This document shows positions 29,068 to 36,736 of a stretch of 64,000 nt of DNA, one piece after another. Each line of letters starts with the position of its first letter. The first letter of the stretch is position 1. The DNA is taken from the NCBI GenBank assembly GCA_036964625.1, contig JBALTG010000007.1, forward strand, positions 1 to 64,000, read 5' to 3'. The notes beneath the pieces were generated by a model. It saw only the letters and a program-made list of their open reading frames with translations, had not been told where the DNA came from and ran no database searches. Source of the DNA: Motiliproteus sp036964625. Its GTDB lineage: Bacteria; Pseudomonadota; Gammaproteobacteria; Pseudomonadales; Balneatricaceae. Both the position numbers and the translations under genes were made by a program.

Positions 29068-29607
29068 GTGAAACAATTGATCCTCGGAGGTGCTCGTTCC
29101 GGCAAGAGCCGCTTGGCTGAACGACTGGCGCTGCAGTCAGGACTCGAGGTGACCTATATCGCCACCGCATCCGCAGGCGATGCGGAGATGCAGCAGCGGA
29201 TTCAGCATCACCGTGATCGACGTCCGTCACATTGGCATCTGGTCGAAGAACCGCTTGCGCTAGCTCAGGTACTGCAGCAACATGCGGGCCACCTAAACCT
29301 GCTGCTGGTTGACTGCCTGACCCTGTGGCTGAGTAATTTAATCTGTTTGGAGCAACCCGCTGAGCTACAGCGTCAGCGCGAAGCATTGCTGACGGTGCTG
29401 CCGACGTTGCCCGGCCAGATTATCCTGGTTTCCAACGAAGTCGGGATGGGCATTGTGCCGATGGGGGCCTTGAGTCGCCAGTTTCAGGATGAGATGGGGC
29501 TGTTGCAGCAGCGTGTTGCCGCCTGCTGCGAGCGGGTGGTGTTAACTGTGGCGGGATTGCCCCATGTGTTAAAGCCCGCCGGGACTTTTTTGAAAATCGA
29601 GGATTGA
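29068..29607 (+). CDS. cobU: CobU/CobP, adenosylcobinamide kinase / guanylyltransferase
   Basis: A bifunctional enzyme that phosphorylates adenosylcobinamide and adds GMP to it. Walker A is GGARSGKSRLAE, and YIATA, RIQHHRDRRPSHWHLVEEP (guanylylated His region) and LLVDCLTLWLSNL follow. I place the start at the GTG at 29068 (179 aa) after an AGG 9 bases upstream; the frame is open 16 codons further. No cobalamin riboswitch is recognisable in the 150 bases upstream. It is followed by cobT after six bases. Confidence 0.93.
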   Translation: MKQLILGGARSGKSRLAERLALQSGLEVTYIATASAGDAEMQQRIQHHRDRRPSHWHLVEEPLALAQVLQQHAGHLNLLLVDCLTLWLSNLICLEQPAELQRQREALLTVLPTLPGQIILVSNEVGMGIVPMGALSRQFQDEMGLLQQRVAACCERVVLTVAGLPHVLKPAGTFLKIED

Positions 29608-29613
29608 AAACCA

Positions 29614-30675
29614 GTGACGATGAAACCAGAGTGGACGACCGCTGCTGTTAGCCCCGTTAATTTAGAGATGCGTGAGCAGGCGTTGGCCTATCAGGATCAG
29701 CTCACCAAGCCGCAAGGCTCACTGGGTCAGCTGGAGCGAATAGCGGTGCAGTTTTCTGCCCTGCAGGGGCGACTTACGCCCGAACTGGAGCGGGTCTCTA
29801 TCACGGTATTTGCCGCCGATCACGGAGTTGCCGATGAGGGGGTATCGGCTTTTCCGCAAGCGGTAACGGCCGAGATGGTGCGCAACTTTTCGCGCGGAGG
29901 TGCCGCGATCTGTGTTTTAGCACGCCAAATCGGTGCCAGTTTCGAGGTGGTTAATCTCGGTACGGTAGCTGAGCTTGAACCTTTGCCTTCTGTGCTCGAG
30001 CGTCGAATCGGCCCCGCCACTGCGAATTTCTGTGTCACGGCAGCGATGACCCAGGACCAACTGACGCAGGCGTTGGCCGCAGGATTTGAGGCCGCTGAGC
30101 GCGCACAGCAGCAGGCCGCGCAGCTGTTTATCGGCGGCGAAATGGGGATTGCCAACACCACCTCTGCGACAGCGTTGGCGGCCGTCCTACTGGAGCGGCC
30201 GGTGATCGAACTGACAGGGCCGGGTACGGGAGTCGATGCCAGCGGCGTGCAGCATAAAGTTGAGGTGATCGAGCGGGCGCTTGAGCTGCATCGGCAGGCG
30301 TTGAAGGATCCTGCCGCCGTGCTGCGCTGTCTGGGCGGGTTTGAGATTGCCGCCCTGGTAGGTGCCTTTATTCGTTGCGCCCAGCGGGGTATTCCGGTGT
30401 TAGTGGATGGGTTTATTACCACCGCCGCCGCGCTGATCGCTTGTCGGATCAACCCGGGTGTGCGCCCTTGGTTACTGTTTTCGCATAATTCGGCGGAACC
30501 CGGACACAGGGCGATACAGCAGGCCCTGGAGGCCGAAACCGTATTGGATCTGGGGATGCGCCTGGGCGAGGGCAGTGGGGCCGCCGTAGCGGTTCCCCTG
30601 CTTCGCTCCGCCTGCGCCTTGCAGGCGGAGATGTCGACCTTTGCCGACGCGGCAGTGTCTGACCAGGGGGCCTAA
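29614..30675 (+). CDS. cobT: CobT, nicotinate-nucleotide:DMB phosphoribosyltransferase
   Basis: CobT activates 5,6-dimethylbenzimidazole as its alpha-riboside phosphate, the lower ligand of cobalamin. TKPQGSLGQLE, VFAADHGVADEGVSAFPQAVTAEMV, GEMGIANTTSATALAA and the C-terminal LDLGMRLGEGSGAAVAVPLL with the catalytic Glu are intact. The GTG at 29614 and an ATG two codons later are both possible starts. The stop overlaps the ATG of the repeat ORF as TAATG. Confidence 0.96.
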   Translation: MTMKPEWTTAAVSPVNLEMREQALAYQDQLTKPQGSLGQLERIAVQFSALQGRLTPELERVSITVFAADHGVADEGVSAFPQAVTAEMVRNFSRGGAAICVLARQIGASFEVVNLGTVAELEPLPSVLERRIGPATANFCVTAAMTQDQLTQALAAGFEAAERAQQQAAQLFIGGEMGIANTTSATALAAVLLERPVIELTGPGTGVDASGVQHKVEVIERALELHRQALKDPAAVLRCLGGFEIAALVGAFIRCAQRGIPVLVDGFITTAAALIACRINPGVRPWLLFSHNSAEPGHRAIQQALEAETVLDLGMRLGEGSGAAVAVPLLRSACALQAEMSTFADAAVSDQGA

Positions 30676-30923
30676 TGTGCACAGACATAGTCTCCACGGA
30701 TCTAGTCTCCATAGACATAGTGCCCACGGATCTAGTTTCCACAGACATAGTCTCCACGGATCTAGTCTCCATAGACATAGTGCCCACGGATCTAGTTTCC
30801 ACAGACATAGTATCCATGGACATAGTATCCACGGACATAGTGCCCACGGATCGAGTCTCCGCAGACATAGTATCTACGGACCGAGTGTCCACGGACATAG
30901 TGACCAGGGTGCATAATGTCTGA
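30675..30923 (+). CDS. Pentapeptide-periodic repeat ORF between cobT and cobC
   Basis: This 82-codon frame starts on the last base of the cobT stop (TAATG) and ends 8 bases inside cobC, exactly as a translated operon gene would. It consists almost only of 15 copies of a five-residue unit (S/P-T/I-D-L/I-V). No family is recognised. Two other frames are also open across the repeat because a 15-bp unit with no stop in a frame never makes one, so openness alone is weak evidence of coding. The precise coupling at both ends is what favours translation; it may serve only to carry ribosomes from cobT to cobC. Confidence 0.45.
   Translation: MCTDIVSTDLVSIDIVPTDLVSTDIVSTDLVSIDIVPTDLVSTDIVSMDIVSTDIVPTDRVSADIVSTDRVSTDIVTRVHNV
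30678..30902 (+). repeat. Minisatellite, 15 copies of a 15-bp unit
   Basis: Fifteen contiguous units of the form TCCACRGAYMTAGTN. Units 1-4 and 5-8 are 60-bp blocks that differ at a single base (TGC versus TCC in the first codon), showing a higher-order duplication. Later units are more diverged. It is not CRISPR-like because there are no unique spacers. Confidence 0.97.
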
Positions 30924-31593
30924 GCGCCTGGTCATTGATCTGCTTCGCCACGGTGCCTGTAACGACGCTCAGATCTATCGGGGACGGACCGATTCGTCTT
31001 TGTCACAACTGGGCTGGGCACAGATGCACGCGGCCTTGGCTGCGGGACAGGATCTGCGCTGGCAACGCGTCTACAGTTCCCCGCTGCAGCGTTGTCGGCT
31101 GCCTGCTCAGCTGCTGGCTGAGCGATTAGGGCTACCGTTGCAGCTGGAGGTGCGGCTGCAAGAGATCGATTTTGGCAGCTGGGACGGGCAGTCGCTGGAA
31201 CAGATCTGGCAGCAGCAGTCGGCGCAGGTGCAGGCTTTCTGGGAGGATCCTGAAGCCTTTCCCCCCCCCGGCGGGGAGTCGATTCAGAGTCTGCAGCAAC
31301 GGGTGGCGGTCCAGGTGCAGCGATGGCTAGCGGCGTGCTGCGGTGCGGGAGCGGACACGCATATCCTCTGTGTCAGTCATGGCGGGGTGATTCGTGCGTT
31401 GCTGTGTCAGCTATTGAAGATGCCGGTGGTGGTGGGCCAGCAATTGAGCCTGGACTATGGTTCGCTGACCCGGATCGAACTGTATCCGAATGCTCCGCAG
31501 GAAGGTACTCAGCAGGACAGTGCCGCGCCAGCGTTTTATTCTCAGGTGATATTTATTAACCGTAAGCCGACGTTAAGCGACTATGGCAGCTGA
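30916..31593 (+). CDS. cobC: Alpha-ribazole phosphatase (CobC, histidine phosphatase)
   Basis: A 225-aa histidine phosphatase expected to remove the 5'-phosphate from alpha-ribazole-5'-P or adenosylcobalamin-5'-P. The catalytic LLRHGACN motif near the N-terminus, VYSSPLQRCRLPAQLLAERLG, the EIDFGSWDGQSLEQI segment and CVSHGGVIRALL are present. Operon context with cobU and cobT supports CobC over generic phosphoglycerate mutase. A cobS gene is not in the window. Confidence 0.9.
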   Translation: MSERLVIDLLRHGACNDAQIYRGRTDSSLSQLGWAQMHAALAAGQDLRWQRVYSSPLQRCRLPAQLLAERLGLPLQLEVRLQEIDFGSWDGQSLEQIWQQQSAQVQAFWEDPEAFPPPGGESIQSLQQRVAVQVQRWLAACCGAGADTHILCVSHGGVIRALLCQLLKMPVVVGQQLSLDYGSLTRIELYPNAPQEGTQQDSAAPAFYSQVIFINRKPTLSDYGS

Positions 31594-31786
31594 GCCGGAT
31601 CCTACCGATAGCCGATCGGAGCTTACTCGTTGGCGCCAACCACTGCAGCTTTTAACCGACCCGTGCAGGCCCCATGGGTTTCCGCTAAACTTACTTGTAT
31701 TAGCTGCAAACATTACCTCGCTGAGGGTTTGATTCTCGCGATTCGCCCCCATATTGTTATTATCATTTTTTGTAAGTTACCCGTTG

Positions 31787-32011
31787 ATGCCGTACCCCCT
31801 AAACGATACAGATTTAAGCCAGCTTCGCGCGCTGACGCGTACCCTGACCATCCGCCAGCTTGAGACTGCCCGTGACTGGGTGCAGGAGTGCATTGAAGAG
31901 CGCAGTCAGCGAATCCAGCGCAGTGTCGGAGAGCGGCACCAGAAGGAGCTGCGGGCGCAGATGGCCAAAGCCGGTATTAGCTGGGAAGAGTTCCAGGATG
32001 CGCTGAAATAG
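31787..32011 (+). CDS. Small coiled-coil protein, H-NS N-terminal-like
   Basis: A 74-aa hydrophilic helical protein. LSQLRALTRTLTIRQLETARDWVQECIEER recalls the dimerisation region of H-NS-family proteins and AKAGISWEEFQ recalls the short linker motif seen after it, but no C-terminal DNA-binding domain follows. If the resemblance is real it would be a truncated H-NS-like protein. The start is uncertain because no ribosome-binding site is visible. It is an orphan between cobC and the converging hydrolase gene. Confidence 0.5.
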   Translation: MPYPLNDTDLSQLRALTRTLTIRQLETARDWVQECIEERSQRIQRSVGERHQKELRAQMAKAGISWEEFQDALK

Positions 32012-32151
32012 CGTCTCGCTAGCTGGGCATTGATCGATTTTTCTGCGCAGCCCGCCTGGGTATGATTAGTGATAACCGTTTTAAACGGGTTCTTCAACGC
32101 CAGACTCAGCGATCGCATAACGCCCAAATGTGGCCGCTACCTGCGGTTGTT

Positions 32152-33081
32152 TTAGTCCTCTTCTATAAAAAATCCTTCGTTGAACAGAAATGTCCATACG
32201 GCATCGCCCGCTTGACCTTGGGTCATGGCTTGGTAGAAATCGTGGCCGGTGGCGGGTAGTAGTTGCAGTTGATGCACCCTGTCCATGCCTGAATCCTGGG
32301 CTGCCTTCTGCATGGCCGCGATCCAGCGCTGAGCCCTTTCAACCCGGTTCAGCCCCTGTTGCCGGTCAATACGCGCAGAGCGGTTCAATGCCGGGTCGCG
32401 CTGCCGATCTGATTCACCCACAACGACCAGCACCGGGATACTCAAACACGCTGGAAAACAGAGGGAATGCGGATATTTGGGGTTAGGTTTCAGGCCCCTG
32501 GGGTAGCGCACGGCCAGATCCGGAAAGGTATACCAACCTGCGGCCCCGATGGCGGCCCGTACCACCCGCTCCGGATAGGCCATCAGGTAACGATGAACAA
32601 ATTGTCCACCGCCGGAAAATCCAAATAGATAGAGCCGGTCTGTGTGCATCGCTAGGCGTCTATCGGTTTCGTGGATGATCTGGTTAAGCACGTCAGCTGC
32701 GCTGGTCCCGGATATGTCTGCTTTCAGGCGTTGGTAATGGCGGCCGTAATCCTGGCCCCGATCAAAACGGGGGACCAGCATCACCACCCCCTGCTTTTCG
32801 GCATAGGCCGCGAAGTAGCGGGCGTGCTCTTTGGCATTGCGTGATATGCCGTGCACGCTGACAAAAAGAGTGCCTGGATGGCGGATGGTTTGCGGCACGT
32901 AGAGGTAATACACTTGCTCCCGATTGGATAGCAGCCGACACCGGGTGATCCGCCCCGGCTCGATCCACTTCAGTTGCTGGCGTTTGTGCTGAGGCCTGTC
33001 CACTACGGCTGGAGGCGGTATGGCGGCAACGCTCATCCCCGCAAATTGAGGGCTGGGGCTGATGTGATCAATGCTGCTCAT
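32152..33081 (-). CDS. Alpha/beta hydrolase, PHB-depolymerase/esterase-like
   Basis: A 309-aa alpha/beta hydrolase. The oxyanion region LFVSVHGISRNAKEHAR, the nucleophile elbow YLFGFSGGGQFVHRYL (Ser), a following LSIPVLVVVGESDRQRD (acid) and LLPATGHDFYQAM (His) make a plausible catalytic triad. No signal peptide is visible. GGGGAG stands 8 bases before the ATG at 33081, which overlaps the ABC-transporter gene by 14 bases, so it is the third gene of the sigma-54-type operon. The substrate is unknown; a link to an exported or imported ester or peptide handled by the ABC protein is inference. Confidence 0.8.
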   Translation of the reverse strand: MSSIDHISPSPQFAGMSVAAIPPPAVVDRPQHKRQQLKWIEPGRITRCRLLSNREQVYYLYVPQTIRHPGTLFVSVHGISRNAKEHARYFAAYAEKQGVVMLVPRFDRGQDYGRHYQRLKADISGTSAADVLNQIIHETDRRLAMHTDRLYLFGFSGGGQFVHRYLMAYPERVVRAAIGAAGWYTFPDLAVRYPRGLKPNPKYPHSLCFPACLSIPVLVVVGESDRQRDPALNRSARIDRQQGLNRVERAQRWIAAMQKAAQDSGMDRVHQLQLLPATGHDFYQAMTQGQAGDAVWTFLFNEGFFIEED

Positions 33082-34951
33082 CGGCACTCTCCCCGTGTGT
33101 TCTAGAGGAGCCAGCCATTGCGCTACTGGCAACGCACCTTGCCTCGTAGGTCAGAGCGTCGTTGGTCAGAGCGTCGTTGGTCAGAGTTTCGTCGGTCTGA
33201 GTTTCGTCGGTCTGAGTTTCGTAGCCCCGAGCGTTACACCGGGGCAACTGTTTGCTGGGATTGACGGTTGCGACAACGGGTCGCAGCACCTTTGATGGCA
33301 GGAGTGGATTGCAAATACGAACCTTGCGGCCCTCGATTTTCAATATCAGGTCAGCCTCTGCTAGCAGGAAGTCGTCGTGGGAGACAAAGATCACCGTGCC
33401 GTTGAATTTGCGTACCACGTCAAGCAGGGCGCGACGGGCGGCGATATCCAGGTTGGATTCGGCTTCATCCAGGATCAGCACACGGGGCTCCACCAACAGC
33501 GCCCGAGCCAAGGTAATGCGGGCTTTCTCGCCGGTTGATAGGCCCGAGCCCTGGTCCGAAATCTGGCTGTCCAAGCCCTCATCCAAGCGCCCAACCAGAT
33601 CCGCCAGTCCGCACTCTCGAATTACCTCGGCCAGCCGTATCGGATCAACCCGTGGCGCACCGTAGGTCAGGTTGAATCTCAGGGAGCCTCGCAGCAACGG
33701 TATCTCTGGTGATACCAGAGCGAAGTGGCGGCGCAGTTCTGCCCAGGGAATGAGCATCAAGCGCTGCTCGCCGAGATATGTTTGGCCGGAATCAGGTTCG
33801 CTGATGCCACAGATCAGTCGGATCAGACTGGATTTACCACTGCCATTGGGGCCGGAGATCGCCACCCGGGCACCGTGCTCAATCTTAAGGCTGAAATCGT
33901 CAAAAAGCGCATTGGACAGGTTTTCGATGCGCAGCGATGCATTTTGCAGCAGCGAGTCGGGTGTTCCCGCCGGTAGCGCAGTGGTGCGTCGGCGGCTTAC
34001 GGCTTGCATTGTCAGCAGTTCCAGCATTTTTTCCCGCGCGACCGACGCACCGCTGTAGTATTCAAAAACCCGGCCCAGTTCGTTGATGCGGGGTGACAGC
34101 AGGCTGGCTACCGCCATGGCCGCCACCACCGATCCCGGTGTGGTCTGCCCCAAAGAAACCTGGACCACGCCTATGGCTAGCGCGCAGGCCCCAGCCAGCC
34201 CCGCACTGATCTCGGAGAACGCCCGTAACTGGCCGATGGCGCTGGCTCGATGCACCAGCGTCGCGCGCAGCGCCCGACTGATCTTCTTGATGCGGCGCAC
34301 TTCGCGCGCTTCCTGACCGAAGGATTCGATGACCGCAAGTTTAGATAATCGATCGTTGATAACCGAAGCCATACGGCCCCGCTCACGGCGGGCTCGGCGT
34401 GTACGGTGTCGCAGTTCTGGCCCCAGGCGCATGACCAGCAACAGGGAGACGCTGGCGGCCACGCCGACGGCGATGGCAATGACCGGTTCGATCCAGAGCA
34501 GGGTTCCAAGGGACAGCGCGATGGCCAGACCGCTGACCAGCAGCCGCGCCAATCCCAGGCTGACCCAGTTGCGCAGGGCGCTAAGATCCCCGACGAAGCG
34601 CACCATCATGGCCCCCGGGCTGACACGCTGGACACCATCGGATCCGAGGCGCATCAGGTGCCGGAACAGACGCATCCGCACGGCGTGGACGTAACTCTGG
34701 CCCAAGTGCTCGGCATCCAGATGACTACGCCAGCGCAAGCCTGCCCCCCCTGCAATCAAGCCGAGCAGGCCGCCCACGAACAGGCCAAAATGGAGCAGGT
34801 CGAGCGGGCCGGTTGCCATCAGAAAACGATCAAAGCCCAAGCGTACCAGTTGGGCACTGGCGACCATGATCGCTGCTTGCAATACGCCGTTGATGATCAG
34901 ATAGATGAAGCGGCTCCGGCGGCCGCCGTCAAGCAATGTGGGCAGGCTCAT
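33068..34951 (-). CDS. ABC transporter, fused membrane and ATPase domains
   Basis: A 627-aa half-transporter of the exporter type: about six transmembrane helices in residues 15-300, then an ATPase domain with Walker A GPNGSGKSSLI, signature LSTGEKARITLARALL, Walker B VLILDEAESNLD and H-loop VIFVSHDDF. After the ATPase, about 75 extra residues include five copies of a pentapeptide-like ETQTD/NDALT repeat. It starts inside the stop of the receiver/P-loop gene (ATGA). The signature LSTGE rather than LSGGQ is slightly unusual. The substrate cannot be read from sequence. Confidence 0.87.
   Translation of the reverse strand: MSLPTLLDGGRRSRFIYLIINGVLQAAIMVASAQLVRLGFDRFLMATGPLDLLHFGLFVGGLLGLIAGGAGLRWRSHLDAEHLGQSYVHAVRMRLFRHLMRLGSDGVQRVSPGAMMVRFVGDLSALRNWVSLGLARLLVSGLAIALSLGTLLWIEPVIAIAVGVAASVSLLLVMRLGPELRHRTRRARRERGRMASVINDRLSKLAVIESFGQEAREVRRIKKISRALRATLVHRASAIGQLRAFSEISAGLAGACALAIGVVQVSLGQTTPGSVVAAMAVASLLSPRINELGRVFEYYSGASVAREKMLELLTMQAVSRRRTTALPAGTPDSLLQNASLRIENLSNALFDDFSLKIEHGARVAISGPNGSGKSSLIRLICGISEPDSGQTYLGEQRLMLIPWAELRRHFALVSPEIPLLRGSLRFNLTYGAPRVDPIRLAEVIRECGLADLVGRLDEGLDSQISDQGSGLSTGEKARITLARALLVEPRVLILDEAESNLDIAARRALLDVVRKFNGTVIFVSHDDFLLAEADLILKIEGRKVRICNPLLPSKVLRPVVATVNPSKQLPRCNARGYETQTDETQTDETLTNDALTNDALTYEARCVASSAMAGSSRTHGESADEQH
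33146..33220 (-). repeat. 15-bp x 5 in-frame repeat in the ABC transporter tail
   Basis: Five 15-bp units of the type GTYGGTCWGAGYKTC on the plus strand encode a Thr/Asp/Glu/Asn tail. Two adjacent units are identical. Confidence 0.9.
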
Positions 34952-36459
34952 CCCGTGATCCGTGTCGTAGCGTTGCTGTCGGCGTCTGGCGATTGTGCGT
35001 GCCGGTCGAGTTGCTGATCAGACCAGTGCCCGGCGTGCAGCGTTTCCAGGGTCAGGACGGGCACGTCCAGCAGTGGCTCCGCCTCGCGTACCGCCAGAGG
35101 GGCGGCCGTAAATGCGCCGGAAACCCCCACCACATTGAGGTCCTGCTGGTGCAACCAGCTGACGCCGCTCAGGGCACCCATGGCATCGCCTGCGGCAAAC
35201 ACCACCCGATCGACCAGGCGGCTGAAGGTCGGTGATAGCAGTAGGCTACGGGTTTCTTGTTGCAGTACGCCGTCGGCGATCTCGATAAGAATGGTGTCCA
35301 TGCCCTGGGCGGCGAGGGTGGCGACCAGGGTTTCCATGATCCGTTCACAGTCGTGAACGGATAGCTTGTAGGTCGATGCCCTGCCGCAGTCGGTAAAGTC
35401 CAGTACCGTGCAGCATCCGGCATCGAGCATGCTCCAGATGTCACCACCGGAGCCGGTGCCTGTCACCTTGGCTGAACCTACCCGGTAACCCTGCTGCACC
35501 AGACCCAACGCCAGGCCTGCGACGGTGGTGGTTTTACCTGCATTCATGGAACTGCCGACCACCGCTGTGACGCTCGGCCGATTAACCGGAGATAACTGTT
35601 CCTCAAGGGCAAAATCTTTCAGATTCAGCGCCTGACCGCAACCGCGTGCAAGCACACCGATGGGGGTGATCCGGGTTGCCAGGCGCATCTTGGCGTTGCG
35701 CGACAGGCAGCGCGATGCGATGCCTCCTGCGGCCACCAGGTTGCAGGGTGACAGGTCCTCGGGCACTTCGGCTTCGAACTGGTCCGGGGCGTAGCGGTGG
35801 CCATAGGCGACAATAATCTCGTCACCTGGATAGAGGATGGCGCGGCGACCAGTGGGCAGTTCCAGGCGCTTATGTTGATTCAGCTGGTCGATTTTGGCCA
35901 GTAGCAGGTCACCGGCCTGAGGCTGATAGTCGGTGGTGATCAGCTGTTTGGCCTGCAGCAGGTCCACACGTCGGGTAGAAAAAGCCCGCTTGGCTTGGGT
36001 CAGGCGCTCCGGGGCCAGCGCGGTCAGTCCGCTGCCGGGTTCGGTGTGCTGATGCGGGGACGCCGATTCGGAGCTGTTCAGCGCTGTGTCAGTATCAGCA
36101 GGGCGCTTGGGAAGAACCGACTCCAGCAGCCGATGCAGGCTAGACAGGGAAAATGGCTTGGCGAGAAAGCCTGCAGCACCCAGGGACAGGGCCAGCTGTT
36201 GGTTGTCGTCGGAGTGGTGGCCGCTGATGATGATGACCGGCAGGGAGGGATGTTCCCGGTGCAATTCATCGAGCAGCTCGAAGCCGCTACCGTCGGTTAG
36301 CTGCAGATCCAGGCAGACGGCATTGGGCAGGCCTTCTGCCAATAAGGTGCGGGCTTCTTTGAGGCAGCCTGCGCTGCGTACTTCATGGTTAGCCCGAACC
36401 AGACTCTTGACGATTTTGGAAAGCAGCATTTTGTTGTCATCAACGACCAGAATAGACAT
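34948..36459 (-). CDS. Response-regulator receiver domain fused to a P-loop NTPase
   Basis: Residues 1-118 are a typical receiver domain: VVDDNK acidic pocket, phosphorylatable Asp in VCLDLQLTDGSG, and Lys in LAKPFS. A linker rich in Ser/Gln follows. Residues about 160-270 form a beta-rich segment (GDLLLAKIDQ, PGDEIIVAYGHRYAPDQFEAEVP), and residues about 285-480 form a P-loop NTPase with Walker A VVGSSMNAGKTTTVAGLALG, resembling SIMIBI-class MobB/DUF1611-type proteins. Receiver domains joined to such NTPases are unusual. GGAGG precedes the start by 6 bases, and a -24/-12 promoter lies upstream. I recognise the domains but not the function. Confidence 0.82.
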   Translation of the reverse strand: MSILVVDDNKMLLSKIVKSLVRANHEVRSAGCLKEARTLLAEGLPNAVCLDLQLTDGSGFELLDELHREHPSLPVIIISGHHSDDNQQLALSLGAAGFLAKPFSLSSLHRLLESVLPKRPADTDTALNSSESASPHQHTEPGSGLTALAPERLTQAKRAFSTRRVDLLQAKQLITTDYQPQAGDLLLAKIDQLNQHKRLELPTGRRAILYPGDEIIVAYGHRYAPDQFEAEVPEDLSPCNLVAAGGIASRCLSRNAKMRLATRITPIGVLARGCGQALNLKDFALEEQLSPVNRPSVTAVVGSSMNAGKTTTVAGLALGLVQQGYRVGSAKVTGTGSGGDIWSMLDAGCCTVLDFTDCGRASTYKLSVHDCERIMETLVATLAAQGMDTILIEIADGVLQQETRSLLLSPTFSRLVDRVVFAAGDAMGALSGVSWLHQQDLNVVGVSGAFTAAPLAVREAEPLLDVPVLTLETLHAGHWSDQQLDRHAQSPDADSNATTRITG

Positions 36460-36534
36460 CGGGGGCCTCCAGAGGCGGGTAATGCTTAACAGTTAGCGTT
36501 GGGTTTTATATTGCTTTTGTATAGGTCACTGAAG

Positions 36535-36550
36535 AGCAAGCATGGGGCCA
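36535..36550 (-). promoter_or_regulatory. Sigma-54 (-24/-12) promoter
   Basis: Read on the minus strand: TGGCCC, five bases, TTGCT. Consensus is TGGCAC-N5-TTGCW, so the GG and GC doublets have exact spacing and only one consensus base differs. It lies 76 bases upstream of the receiver/P-loop start codon. The neighbouring activator gene has a GAFTGA motif, which fits sigma-54 control. Confidence 0.72.
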
Positions 36551-36679
36551 TAATTCTTAGGCTGTTGAAAATATGTCTTAACCATCTGATTTTAAGGGAT
36601 AAAAATATTTTATCGATGCTTTTGTGGGCGTGAGGTTAATAAATCAGACAGGAAGGAAGCAAGGTCATAAAACCTAATG

Positions 36680-36723
36680 TTGGGGCATACTCCCCAATAA
36701 TTGGGGAATTGGGGAATTGGGGG
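36680..36723. promoter_or_regulatory. TTGGGG iterons and palindrome, candidate activator binding sites
   Basis: TTGGGG occurs at 36680, 36701, 36709 and 36717, the last three at 8-base spacing, with the inverse CCCCAA at 36692. The stretch 36692-36706 is a perfect palindrome (CCCCAAT-A-ATTGGGG). The cluster is about 130-190 bases upstream of the -24/-12 element, the usual place for an NtrC-type enhancer. It also lies directly after the activator's stop codon, so a role in RNA folding is an alternative. Confidence 0.5.
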
Positions 36724-36736
36724 ATTAGAGGGGGTT

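Noticed and set aside
30449..30898. Minus-strand 149-codon frame across the cob minisatellite
   Set aside because: A 15-bp unit without a stop in that phase stays open for any copy number. No ribosome-binding site or coupling supports it, and it runs into cobT antisense.
30678..30902. CRISPR array
   Set aside because: Units are contiguous 15-mers with no unique spacers, and no cas genes are nearby.
31594..31786. tRNA-like GGTTTGATTC segment after cobC
   Set aside because: Only a T-loop-like stretch is present; no acceptor or anticodon stems can be paired.
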